Source of the DNA: Halichoerus grypus
Taxonomy: Eukaryota; Chordata; Mammalia; Carnivora; Phocidae
Direction of reading: 5' to 3'
DNA length: 64,000 bases
Assembly (NCBI RefSeq): GCF_964656455.1
Contig: NC_135721.1
Span: 85,540,754 to 85,604,753, forward strand
Shown here: one piece after another, positions 49,728 through 59,201 of the stretch
Layout of the letters: the number at the start of each line of letters is the position of its first letter
Position numbering within the stretch: position 1 is the stretch's first letter
Translations under genes and position numbers: made by a program
Notes under the pieces: model-generated
The model's database searches: none
Told to the model about the DNA's origin: nothing
What the model saw: the letters and a program-made list of their open reading frames with translations, nothing else

Positions 49728-49742
49728 AAAAACCTCAACACC
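49728..49742. repeat. Left target-site duplication of nested L1
   Basis: AAAAACCTCAACACC, identical to 57017-57031. The nick between T-rich and A-rich sequence on the bottom strand fits the TTTT/A preference of L1 endonuclease. Confidence 0.95.
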
Positions 49743-49751
49743 AGGGAGGAG

Positions 49752-49760
49752 CAAGATGGC
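49752..49760 (+). promoter_or_regulatory. YY1-like site at L1 start
   Basis: CAAGATGGC lies at +10 to +18 of the element, matching the position of the YY1 site of human L1. Confidence 0.75.
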
Positions 49761-50027
49761 AGAGGAGTAGGAGACCTAAATTTCATCTGGTCCCAGGAAT
49801 TCAGCTAGTTAGGGATGAAACCATTCTGAACACCTACGCACTCAACAGGGTATCGAAGAAAAGAATAGCAACAACTCTCTGAACAGAAAAGCGACCACTT
49901 TCTGGAAGGTAGGACATGCGGAGAAGTGAATCCGAGGCGATATTCGGGAGGATAGATGGCGGGGGAGGGGGCCTCCCTCGGCTGCTTCTGGCAAGTGATA
50001 GAGCCGCGGAGCACAAAATCAGAACTT

Positions 50028-50606
50028 TTAGAAGTTGGCTCCGCTGAGGGACGTCGCTCCGGTGGCTAAGCGGAGGGTGGAACCCTCGCGGGACAGTGTG
50101 GTCTCAGGACCCTCGGGGTCACAGGAAGACTGGGGGTACCTGAGTGCGGCAGAGCTCCCAGGTATTGGAGCGGGGAAGCTGGCTAAAGAGACGGAGCGGA
50201 GGTGCAGGCTCTCACCTCGGGGTTGCCCTAAACCGTGATCCGTGGCACAGTCGGGCCACTGCTCCTCCAGCAGGGACCCAACAAGCGGCAGATCCGGGAA
50301 GACTCCCCTTCGTCCCCCGGGAGGAGCGGCACAGGAGCGCACTGCAGGGATCTGCTGGGTTTGGAGACTACACATGGGGTCGGGTGCCAGAGATAGAAAC
50401 ACGCGGTCACAGGCCGGGTGAGCATGGAGTGCAGCCTGAGACCGGGGACACGGGAGGGATTGACTGCTTTTCTCTGGGGGCTCACTGAGGAGTGGGACCC
50501 TGAGTTCTCCGCTCCTCCAGAGCAGAGATTGAGATGCCGCCATTTTCACTCTTGTACTCCAAAGCTGTACGGAAAGCTTGCAGGGAACAAAAGCTCCCGA
50601 GGGCAA
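50028..50606 (-). CDS. Antisense open frame in L1 5' UTR (ORF0-like position, unproven)
   Basis: A minus-strand frame of 192 codons ends with TAA at 50028-50030. The frame opens upstream with a TTG; the first ATG is at 50543, giving about 171 residues. That ATG lies in AAAATGGCGGC, which is also a YY1-like motif and a good initiation context. The product is rich in Ser, Pro, Leu and Arg, with no domain I recognise. Primate L1s have an antisense 5' UTR frame (ORF0) driven by an antisense promoter, so the position is suggestive. However, the region is GC-rich, which lengthens chance frames, and several other frames here are open for 60-120 codons. I treat it as possible, not established. Confidence 0.3.
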   Translation of the reverse strand: MPSGAFVPCKLSVQLWSTRVKMAASQSLLWRSGELRVPLLSEPPEKSSQSLPCPRSQAALHAHPACDRVFLSLAPDPMCSLQTQQIPAVRSCAAPPGGRRGVFPDLPLVGSLLEEQWPDCATDHGLGQPRGESLHLRSVSLASFPAPIPGSSAALRYPQSSCDPEGPETTLSREGSTLRLATGATSLSGANF

Positions 50607-50850
50607 ACCCTAGCAGATTACTTAGCCCTACCCGGCAAGGGTGGGGCAATTCCACCTCCGGCAAAGACATTTGGGAACCACGGCAACAGGCCCCTCCCCC
50701 AGAAGATCAGCAAGAACAGCCAGCCAAGACCAAGTTTACCCATCAATGAGAACGGCAGAACTCCAGCGCTAGGGGAATAATGCACATAGAATCCATGGCT
50801 TTTTTACCAATATTCTGTAGTCTTTCAAAGTTAATTTTTTTTTTACTTTC

Positions 50851-50881
<31 letters not shown>

Positions 50882-50900
50882 CTGGTTTTTTCGTTTTCCC

Positions 50901-51370
50901 TTTTTCAACCAACATCTTATCAATCCCTTTTTTTAAAAAACATTTTTATTTTTCATTTTTAGAGTCATATTCTATCCCTTCATAGTAGTTACCCTTATTT
51001 TTGGTATATATATATACTTGTTCTCTCTTTAAAATTTTGGGATACATTTTCTTCTAACAAACCAAAATATACCCTAAATCTCTAGTGTATGGCTTTTTTC
51101 TAGTCTCCTGCCTGATCAAATTCTCTCCCTTTTTTATTTTTTTAAAGACTCTTCTTTCTTTTTTCAACCAACTTCTTATCAATTCCTTTTATAAAATCTC
51201 TTATAATTTTCATCTTTACAGTCATATTCCATCCCTTCATCATATTTACCCTTAGTTTTGTACATATATAAGTTTTTTTTCTTTAAAATTTTTGGAGGCA
51301 CTCTCTTCTAACAGACCAAAATACACCCAAAATCTAGTGTGTGGCACTGATCTATACATGAGCCTGATCA
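50901..51370. repeat. Two related units in L1 5' UTR
   Basis: Unit A (about 50901-51119) and unit B (about 51160-51370) share in order 'ttttcaaccaac', 'cttatcaat', 'agtcatatt', 'atcccttcat', 'ttacccttagt/attt', 'tctttaaaattttgg/tttgg', 'tcttctaaca', 'accaaaata' and 'ctagtgt'. The spacing is about 260 bp. Intact-length comparison with other L1 copies would show whether this is a family feature. Confidence 0.8.
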
Positions 51371-51583
51371 TATTTGAGCATATTCTGGTTTTTATGCTTG
51401 TTTGTTTGTTAGGGTTTTTTTTTAATCTTTTTCTTTTTTTTTTCTTTCTTTCTTTTTTCTTTCTTTCCCTTTCTTTTCCCCCAGTTCAGGTCTCTTCTGA
51501 TTTGTTTAGTGTATATTTTTCTCAGGTTGTTGTTACCCTGTTACCATTTTGTTCTCTCATTCATCTATTCTCCTCTGGACAAA

Positions 51584-52689
51584 ATGGCAAAATGGAAAAA
51601 ATCACCTCAACAAAAAGAACAAGAGGCAGTACTGACTGCCAGGGACTTAATCAATATGGACATTAGTAAGATGTCAGAACTAGAGTTCAGAATGACGATT
51701 TTAAAGATACTAGCTGGGCTTGAAAAAAAGCATGGAAGATATTAAAGAAACTCTTTCTGGAGAAATAAAAGTACTAAAATCTAACCAAGTCGAAATCAAA
51801 AAGGCTATTAATGAAGTGCAATTAAAAATGGAGGCTCTAACTGCTAGGATAAATGAGGCAGAAGAGAGAATCAGTGATATAGAAGACCAAATGATGGAAA
51901 ATAAAGAAGCTGAGAAAAAGAGAGATAAACAACTACTGGATCACAAGGGCAGAATTCGAGAGATAAGTGATACCATAAGATGAAACAAATTAGAATAATT
52001 GGGATGCCAGAAGAAAAGAAAGAGAGAGAGGGGCAGAAGGTATATTGGAGCAAATTATAGCAGAGAACTTCCCTAATTTGGGGAAGGAAACAAGCATCGA
52101 AATCCAGGAGGCACAGAGAACCCCCATCAAAATCAATAAAAACAGGTCAACCACCCAACATCTAATAGTAAAACTTACAAGTCTCAGAGACAAAGAGAAA
52201 ATCCTGAAACCAGCTCAGGAGAAGAGATCTGTAACATACAATGGTAGAAACATTAGATTGGCAACAGACCTATCCACAGAGACCTGGCAGGCCAGAAAGG
52301 AGTGGCATGATATTCAGAGAATTAAATGAGAAAAATATGCAGCCAAGAATACTATATCCAGCTAGGCTGTCATTGAAAATAGAAGGAGATAGGGCGCCTG
52401 GGTGGCTCAGTTGGTTGAGCAACTGCCTTCGGCTCAGGTCATGATCCTGGAGTCCCAGGATCGAGTCCCACATCGGGCTCCCTGCTCAGCAGGGAGTCTG
52501 CTTCTCCCTCTGACCCTCCTCCCTCTCATGCTCTCTGTCTCTCATTCTCTCTCTCGCAAATAAATAAAATCTTTAAAAAAAAAAAAAAGAAAATAGAAGG
52601 AGATATAAAAACTTCCAGGACAAACAAAAACTAAAGGAATTTGCAAACACGAAACCAGCCCTACAAGAATATTGAAAGGGGTCCTCTAA
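51584..52689 (+). pseudogene. LINE-1 ORF1 (RNA-binding chaperone), broken
   Basis: In active L1s ORF1p is a trimeric RNA chaperone of the ribonucleoprotein particle. The ATG at 51584 begins MAKWKKSPQQKEQEAV. Frame 1 ends at 51745 after a frameshift. Frame 2 (about 51720-51983) holds the coiled coil, with heptads such as LKSNQVEIKKAINEVQLKME and RINEAEERISDIEDQM. A further shift of frame leads to 52045-52329, the RRM/CTD region (ENFPNLGKE, then PIKINKNRSTTQHLIVKL). A third shift precedes LNEKNMQPRILYPARLSLK. A SINE with its target duplication splits the end at 52375-52605. The remaining C-terminus runs to TAA at 52687-52689. No functional protein is possible. Confidence 0.9.
52392..52588 (+). 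mobile_element. Carnivore SINE inside L1 ORF1
   Basis: GGGCGCCTGGGTGGCTCAGT start, CT-rich tail, AAATAAATAAAATCTTT and an A-tail. A perfect 17-bp target duplication of ORF1 sequence, GAAAATAGAAGGAGATA, lies at 52375-52391 and 52589-52605. It is the youngest event in the three-layer nest (old L1, L1, SINE). Confidence 0.97.
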
Positions 52690-52770
52690 GCAAAGAGAGA
52701 GCCTAAAGGCAACATAGACCAGAAAGGAACACAGACAATATACAGGAACAGTCACCTTACAGGCAATACA

Positions 52771-55700
52771 ATGGCACTAAATTCATATCTTTCAATAGTT
52801 ACCCTGAATGTAAATGGACTAAATGCCCCAATCAAAAGATGCAGGGTATCAGATTGGATAAAAAAAACAAGACCCATCGATATGCTGTCTGTAAGAGACT
52901 CATTTTACACCCAAAGACGCCCGCAGATTTAAAGTGAGGGGGTGGAAAACCATTTACCATGCTAATGGACACCAAAAGAAAGCTGGGGTGGCAATCCTTA
53001 TATCAGACAAATTAGATTTTAAACCACAGACTGTAGTAAGAGATGAGGAAGGACACTATACCCTACATAAAGGGTCTATCCAACAAGAAGATCTAACAAT
53101 TGTAAATATCTATGTCCCTAACATGGGAGCAGCCAATTATATAAGCCAATTAATAACAAAAGCAAAGAAACACATCGACAACAATACAATAGTAGTGGGG
53201 GACTTTAACACCCCCCTCACTGAAATGGACACATCATCTAAGCAAAAGATCAACAAGGAAATAAAGACTTTAAATGACACACTGGACCAAATGGACTTCA
53301 CAGATATATTCAGAACATTCCATCCCAAAGCAACAGAATACACATTCTTCTCTAGTGCCCATGGAACATTCTCCAGAATCGATCACATCCTAGGTCATAA
53401 ATCAGGTCTCAACCGGTACCAAAAGATTGGGAGCATTCCCTGCATATTTTCAGACCACAATGCTTTGAAACTAGAACTCAATCACAAGAGAAAGTCAGAA
53501 AGAACTCAAATACATGGAGGCTAAAGAGCATCCTATTAAGAATGAATGGGTCAACCAGGAAATTAAAGAAGAATTAAAAAAATTCATGAAAACCAAGGAA
53601 ATGAAAACACAACTGTTCAAAATCTTTGGGGTGCAGCAAAGGCAGTCCTAAGAGGAAAGTATATAGCAAAACAAGCCTTTCTCAAGAAACAAGAAAGGTC
53701 TCAAGTACACAACCTAACCCTACACCTAAAGGAGCTGGAGAAAGAACAGCAAATAAAGCCTACACCCAGCAGGAGAAGAGAAATAATAAAGATCAGAGCA
53801 GAAATCAATGAAATAGAAACCAAAAGAACAGTAGAACAGATCAACGAAACTAGGAGCTGGTTCTTTGAAAGAATTAACAAGATTGATAAACCCCTAGCCA
53901 GACTTATCAAAAAGAAAAGAGAAATGACCCAAATCAACAAAATCATGAATGAAAGAGGAGAAATCACAACCAACACCAAAGAAATACAAACAATTATAAG
54001 AACATATTATGAGCAACTCTATGCCAGCAAATTAGATAACCTGGAAGTAATGGGTGCATTCCTAGAGATGTATCAACTACCAAAACTGAACCAGGAAGAA
54101 ATAGAAAACCTGAACAGACCTATAACCACTAAGGAAATTGAAGCAGTCATCAAAAATCTCCCAAAACACAAAAGCCCAGGGCCAGATGGCTTCCCAGGGG
54201 AATTCTACCAAACATTTCAAGAAGAATTAATACCTATTCTTCTGAAACTGTTCCAAAAACTAGAAATGGAAGGAAAACTTCCAAACTCATTTTATGAGGC
54301 CACCATTACCTTGATCCCAAAACCAGACAAAGACCCCATCAAAAAGGAGAATTACAGACCAATATCCCTGATGAACATGGATGCAAAAATTCTCACCAAA
54401 ATACTAGCCAATAGGATCCAACAGTACATTAAAAGGATTATTCACCACGATCAAGTGGGATTTATCCCTGAGCTGCAAGGTTGGTTCAACATCCGCAAAT
54501 CAATCAATGTGACACAATACATTAATAAAAGTAATAACAAAAACCATATGATCCTCTCAATAGATGCAGAAAAAGCATTTGACAAAGTACAGCATCCTTT
54601 CTTGATCAAAACTCTTCAGAGTATAGTGATAGAGAGTACATACCTCAATATCATAAAAGCCATCTATGAAAAACCCACAGAGAATATCATTCTCAATGGG
54701 GAAAAGCTGAGAGCTTTCCCCCTAAGGTCAGGAACGCAGCAGGGATGTCCACTATCACCACTGCTATTCAACATAGTATTAGAAGTCCTAGCCACAGCAG
54801 TCAGACAACAAAAAGAAATAAAAGGCATCTGAATTGGCAAAGAAGTCAAACTCTCACTCTTTGCAGATGATATGATACTTCATGTGGAAAACCCAAAAGA
54901 CTCCACCCCAAAACTGCTAGAACTCATACAGGAATTCAGTAAAGTGGCAGGATATAAAATGAATGCACAGAAATCAGTGGCAGTCCTATACACCAACCAC
55001 AAGACAGAAGAAAGAGAAATTAAGGAGTCGATCCCATTTACAATTGCACCCAAAACCATAATATACCTGGAATAAATCTAACCAAAGAGGCAAAGGATTT
55101 GTACTCTGAAAACTATAAAATCCTCATGAAAGAAATTGAGGAAGACACAAAGAAATGGAAAAACGTTCATGGATTGGAAGAACAAATATTGTGAAGATGT
55201 CAATGCTACCTAGAGCAATCTACACATTCAATGCAATCCCCATCAAAATACCATCCACTTTTTTCAATGAAATGGGACAAATAATCCTAAAATTTGTATG
55301 GAACCAGAAAAGACCCCAAATAGCCAGAGGAATGTTGAAAAAGAAAAGCAACGCTGAAGGCATAACAATTCCAGACTTCAAGCTCTATTACAAAGCTGTC
55401 ATCATCAAGACAGTACGGTACTGGCACAAAAACAGACACATAGATCAATGGAACAGAATAGAGAGCCCAGAAATGGACCCTCAACTCTATGGTCAACTCA
55501 TCTTTGACAAAGCAGGAAAGAATGTCCAGTGGAAAAAAGACAGTCTCTTCAACAAATGGTGTTGGGAAAATTGGATAGCCACATGCAGAAGAATGAAACT
55601 GGACCATTTCCTTACACCACACACAAAAATAGACTCCAAATGGATGGAAGACCTCAATGTGAGACAGGAGTCCATCAAAATCCTAAAGGAGAACACAGTC

Positions 55701-56569
55701 AGCAACCTCTTTGACCTCAGCCACAGCAACTTCTTCCTAGAAACATCGCCAAAGGCAAGGGAAGCAAGGGCAAAAATGAACTATTGGGACTTCATCAAGA
55801 TTAAAGCTTTTGCACAGCAAAGGAAACAGTCAACAAAACCAAAAGACAACCAACAGAATGGGAGAAGATATTTGCAAAAGACATATCAGATACAGGGCTA
55901 GTATACAAAATCTATAAAGAACTTATCAAACTCAACACCCAAAGAACAAATGATCCAATCAAGAAATGGGCAGAAGACATGAACAGGCATTTTTCCAAAG
56001 AAGACATCCAAATGGCCAACAGACACATGAAAAAGTGTTCAATATCGCTCAGCATCAGGGAAATCCAAATCAAAACCTCAATGAGAAAGCACCTCACACC
56101 AGTCAGAATGGCTAAAATTAACAAGTCAGGAAACGACAGATGTAGGCGGGGATGCAAAGAAAGGGGAACCCTCCTACACTGTTGGTGGGAATGCAAGCTG
56201 GTGCAACCACTCTGGAAAACAGTATGGAGGTTCCTCAAAAAGTTGAAAATAGAGCTACCCTATGACCCAGCAATTGCACTACTGGGTATTTACCCCAAAG
56301 ATACAAATGTAGGGATCTGAAGGGGTATGTGCACCCCGATGTTTAGAGCAGCAATGTTCACGATAGCCAAACTATTGAAAGAGCCAAGTTGTCCATCAAC
56401 AGATGAATGGATAAAGATTTGGTATATATATACAATGGAATATTATGCAGCCATCAAAAGGAATGAAATCTTGCCATTTGCAATGACGTGGATGGAACTG
56501 GAAGATATTATGCTGAGCAAAATAAGTCAATCAGAGAAAGACATGTATCATATGATCTCATTGATATGA
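52771..56569 (+). pseudogene. LINE-1 ORF2 (endonuclease and reverse transcriptase), broken
   Basis: ORF2p normally nicks DNA and reverse-transcribes its mRNA at the nick. ATG at 52771 (MALNSYLSIVTLNVNGLNAP). Endonuclease: the metal-binding Asn in NVNGL, VVGDFNTP, SRIDHILGH and FSDHNALKLEL are all present by 53480. Reverse transcriptase: [20 protein letters not shown] at about 54342, [18 protein letters not shown] at about 54731 and FADD at 54860-54871. C-terminal cysteine region: [11 protein letters not shown] at about 56167. Lesions: an extra A in an 8-A run at 52860-52867; TAA at 52892-52894 where relatives have a Gln codon; frame changes at about 53510-53640; TGA at 54830-54832; a lost base at about 55068; frame changes near 55165 and 55805; TGA at 56318-56320. 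It ends with TGA at 56567-56569 after MYHMISLI, the usual carnivore terminus. Confidence 0.93.
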
Positions 56570-57016
56570 GGAATTCTTAATCTCAGGAAACAAACTGAGG
56601 GTTGCTGGAGTGGGGGGAGGGGTGGGAGGGATGGGATGGCTGGGTTCTAGACTTTTGGGAGGGTATGTGCTATGGTGAGTGCTGTGAATTGTGTAAGACT
56701 GTTGAAGCACAGACCTGTACCTCTGAAACAAATAATACATAATATGTTAAAAAAAATATAAGAAGAAGGACTCAGGAAGGGAAGAATGAAGGGGGGGAAT
56801 CGGAGGGGGAGACGAACCATGAGAGATGATGGACTGAGAGACAAACTGAGGGTTCTAGAGGGGTGGGGGTGGGGGGATGGGTTAGTCTGGTGATGGGTAT
56901 TAAAGAGGGCACGTACTGAATGGAGCACTGGGTGTTATACACAAACAATGAATCATGGAACACAACATCAAAAACTAATGATGTAATGTATGGTGATTAA
57001 CATAATGTAATAAAAA
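56570..57016 (+). other. LINE-1 3' UTR, two-module with G-quadruplex motifs
   Basis: Two similar modules each begin near AAACTGAGGGTT and carry a G-rich run. Module 1 has five G-runs at 56612-56635 and ends near an internal A-rich stretch (about 56748). Module 2 has four G-runs at 56860-56881 and ends with AATAAA at 57009-57014 and the A-run. G-rich 3' UTR tracts are a known feature of mammalian L1s. The internal A-rich stretch suggests the 3' end was once extended by a second end module. Confidence 0.82.
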
Positions 57017-57031
57017 AAAAACCTCAACACC
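57017..57031. repeat. Right target-site duplication of nested L1
   Basis: AAAAACCTCAACACC, identical to 49728-49742, directly after the L1 A-run. The leading A residues may belong partly to the tail. Confidence 0.95.
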
Positions 57032-57970
57032 ATTATTCATTAGGGAAATGCAAATTAAAACTAGGTGTTATCACTCCACACTCTTAGAAAGGATTTTTTT
57101 TTTTCAACTGATAATCCCAAGTGCTGATGAGAATCTGGAACAATTAGAGCCTATACATCATTAGTGGTTTGACCACTCTGGAAAGAGCTTGGCAGTTTTG
57201 TATGAGGTTAAACATACATTCAGCATGCAGTCAGCAACCTCATCCCCAGGTATATACCAAAGAAAAATAAAAACTCATATTGGTACAGAAAACTGTATGC
57301 AAATGTTTTGAGGGCTTTATTAATAAATCATCAAGAACTAGAAATAACCCAAATGTCCTTTAATTAATGAATGGGGTGGGGCGCCTGGGTGGCTCAGTTG
57401 GTTTCGCACCCGACTTGGTTTTGGCTCAGGTCATGATCTCATGGTTGTGAGATCCAGTCCCGTGTGGGGCTCTGCCCTCAGGCAGAGTCTACTTGGGATT
57501 CTCTCTCTCCCTCGGTCACTCCCACTCATGCTGTCTCTCTGTCTCTCTCTGAAATAAATAAATAAATATTTTTAAAAAAATTAATGAGTGGGGTAAAAAG
57601 TTGTTACATTCCTGCAATGAAATAATTCAGCATTAGGGAGGAACAGATTACTAATACACAAAGCAATATGGATATATTGTGAAGGTAATATGCTAAGTAA
57701 AACCAAAAAAAAGACTTGTCCCATTCATATGACATTCTGGAAAAAGGAAAACTGTAGACATGTAAAAAGTCTAGTGGTTGCCAAGATCTTGGGGCTTACC
57801 TATAAAGGAGCACTTGAGAACTTTTAGTGTGCTTGAATGATTCAGTACCTTTTTCTATGTGCAGTGGTGGTTATACAACATTACATTTTTCCAAATTCCA
57901 AATTCACAGACCAGTAAGCTAAAATGGTTGACTTTTTCTTCATGTAAATTATACCACAATAAAATAAAAG
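57032..57970 (+). mobile_element. Older LINE-1 fragment, right part
   Basis: It continues the L1 interrupted at 49727: 'attagggaaatgcaaattaaaac', 'gaccactctggaaagagc', 'aaataacccaaatgtccttt' and, after the SINE, 'acacaaagcaatatggata' and 'gtctagtggttgccaagatc'. It ends near 'ttataccacaataaaataaaag'. A SINE lies at 57378-57578. No intact frame. Confidence 0.88.
57378..57578 (+). mobile_element. Carnivore SINE, distinct subfamily
   Basis: GGGCGCCTGGGTGGCTCAGT start, but the body differs from the other copies here: 'gcacccgacttggttttggc', 'gatctcatggttgtgagatc' and 'gtgtggggctctgccctcag' replace the 'catgatcccagggtcctgg' and 'catcgggctccctgctcag' blocks. It resembles the subfamily type common in felids and in older carnivore copies. 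Target duplication AATTAATGAATGGGGT at 57362-57377 and AATTAATGAGTGGGGT at 57579-57594, one mismatch. Confidence 0.93.
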
Positions 57971-58704
57971 TGAACTGGTAGAAATTAGAAATGATTCAGA
58001 AGGTAAGAGTAATACCATTCTAGAGGTGAAAGGTAAATTTTAATAAAAAAAATAAATAAATAAAATTGACTAGACTATGGGATTGTGGAGGCAGTTTTAA
58101 AGAAATTATACAAAATAAAGTGAAATAAATAATGGCATACAAAGATTATGATGACTGAACATTAGATAGATACAACATGCAAAAGTTGGTGTTTCTGATG
58201 AATAAAACTGAAGAGAGAACAGACAAAATTATTTATTCAAATATATTAGAAAAAACGTTTTTTGAATTCCCAGTATGACTCTATTACCCAAAGAGAGTTT
58301 TCTTTTTCTGTTTGAGAAAACCCAGTGAAGTCAGTTAATTTCAAACCTATGCAATGGAGAATTAAGCAGAAAAATAAATCACCTTGACTGGCCAACATTA
58401 TCTCAACCTAGGCTTCTCCACAACCAGGGTCATTTCCTGTACACAGTAGGTCAATGTCAACAAATATCTGAGCAAAGAATGTACTAAGAATTTTATAAGG
58501 AGGTAAATTTTTCTTTAAGTTCAGAACTGCCGTACTGACACCAATAATCCTTTATGGAGAAAGATGATATTCAACAAGCCCAGAGATGAAATCAAATAAA
58601 GAACTAAACACTGGTAACTCTATGGCAAGTGCTAGAAATGAACGCGGACTTGGTTAAAAGCACTAACACTCTGGATGCACAACATACTATTGTTATTAAA
58701 AATT
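57971..58704. other. AT-rich non-coding stretch
   Basis: Nothing recognised between the old L1 end and the next SINE. Confidence 0.5.
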
Positions 58705-58715
58705 TTGAAAATCTA

Positions 58716-58910
58716 GGGGTGTCTGGGTGGCTCAGTTGGTTAAGCATCTGCCTTTGGCTCAAGTCAAGATCCCGGGGTCCTGGGATCAAGCCCCTAGTCC
58801 TGCTCAGCAGGGAGTCTGCTTCTCCCTCTCCCTTTGCCCCTCCCCACTGCTAGTGCTCACTCTCTCTCTCTGTGTGTCAAATAAATAAATAAAATCTTCA
58901 AAAAAATACG
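58716..58910 (+). mobile_element. Carnivore SINE
   Basis: GGGTGTCTGGGTGGCTCAGT start, 'ggatcaagcccctagtcctg' (a few bases lost in the middle block), CT tail and AAATAAATAAATAAAATCTT. Target duplication TTGAAAATCTA at 58705-58715 and TTGACAATCTA at 58911-58921. Confidence 0.93.
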
Positions 58911-58992
58911 TTGACAATCTAAAAATAAATCCATGACTAGCAAAAATCAGAAAATACGAGACCAGATTGTATAAGAAAAAGTAACTGAATTT

Positions 58993-59185
58993 TTTTTTTT
59001 TAAGATTTCATTTATTTATTTGACAGAGAGAGATAGCAAGAGCAGGAACACAAGCAGGGAGTGGGAGAGGGAGAAGCAGGCCTCCTGCTGAGCAGGGAGC
59101 CCGAGCCGGGGCTTGATCCCAGCACCCTGGGATCATGACCTGAGCAGAAGGCAGACGCTTAACAACTGAGCCACCCAGGCGCCCC
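58993..59185 (-). mobile_element. Carnivore SINE, inverted
   Basis: T-run, 'gatttcatttatttatttgac', 'caccctgggatcatgacctg' and 'actgagccacccaggcgccc' on the plus strand. A perfect 16-bp target duplication, AAAAGTAACTGAATTT, lies at 58977-58992 and 59186-59201. It stands 80 bp from the SINE on the plus strand, giving an inverted pair. Confidence 0.96.
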
Positions 59186-59201
59186 AAAAGTAACTGAATT
59201 T

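Larger units (their letters stand above)
49743..51583 (+). promoter_or_regulatory. LINE-1 5' UTR and internal promoter
   Basis: The internal RNA polymerase II promoter region. CAAGATGGC at 49752-49760 is a YY1-type site starting ten bases into the element, the same place and orientation as in human L1, where it fixes transcription start. The segment 49920-50740 is GC- and CpG-rich; the rest is T-rich with two related units of about 220 bp (50901-51119 and 51160-51370). A long antisense open frame covers the GC-rich part. Promoter activity is inferred from the family, not seen. Confidence 0.85.
49743..57016 (+). mobile_element. Full-length carnivore LINE-1 (inactive)
   Basis: A complete L1 of about 7.27 kb (about 7.06 kb without its nested SINE and that SINE's duplicated target site). 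It starts AGGGAGGAGCAAGATGGCAG and ends in AATAAA and an A-run. It has a 5' UTR of about 1.84 kb, ORF1, an intergenic gap of about 80 bp, ORF2 and a 3' UTR of about 450 bp. A perfect 15-bp target duplication brackets it. It sits in an older L1 in the same orientation and carries a SINE in ORF1. ORF1 has at least three frameshifts and ORF2 at least five disabling changes, so it cannot move by itself. Completeness of the 5' end suggests a late subfamily, but the number of lesions and the nested SINE show it is not a very recent copy. Confidence 0.97.

Noticed and set aside
53701..53979. Minus-strand hydrophobic frame opposite L1 ORF2, considered as a membrane protein
   Set aside because: It is the complement of Lys/Glu/Asn-rich L1 ORF2 codons; antisense of such codons gives Phe/Leu/Ile.
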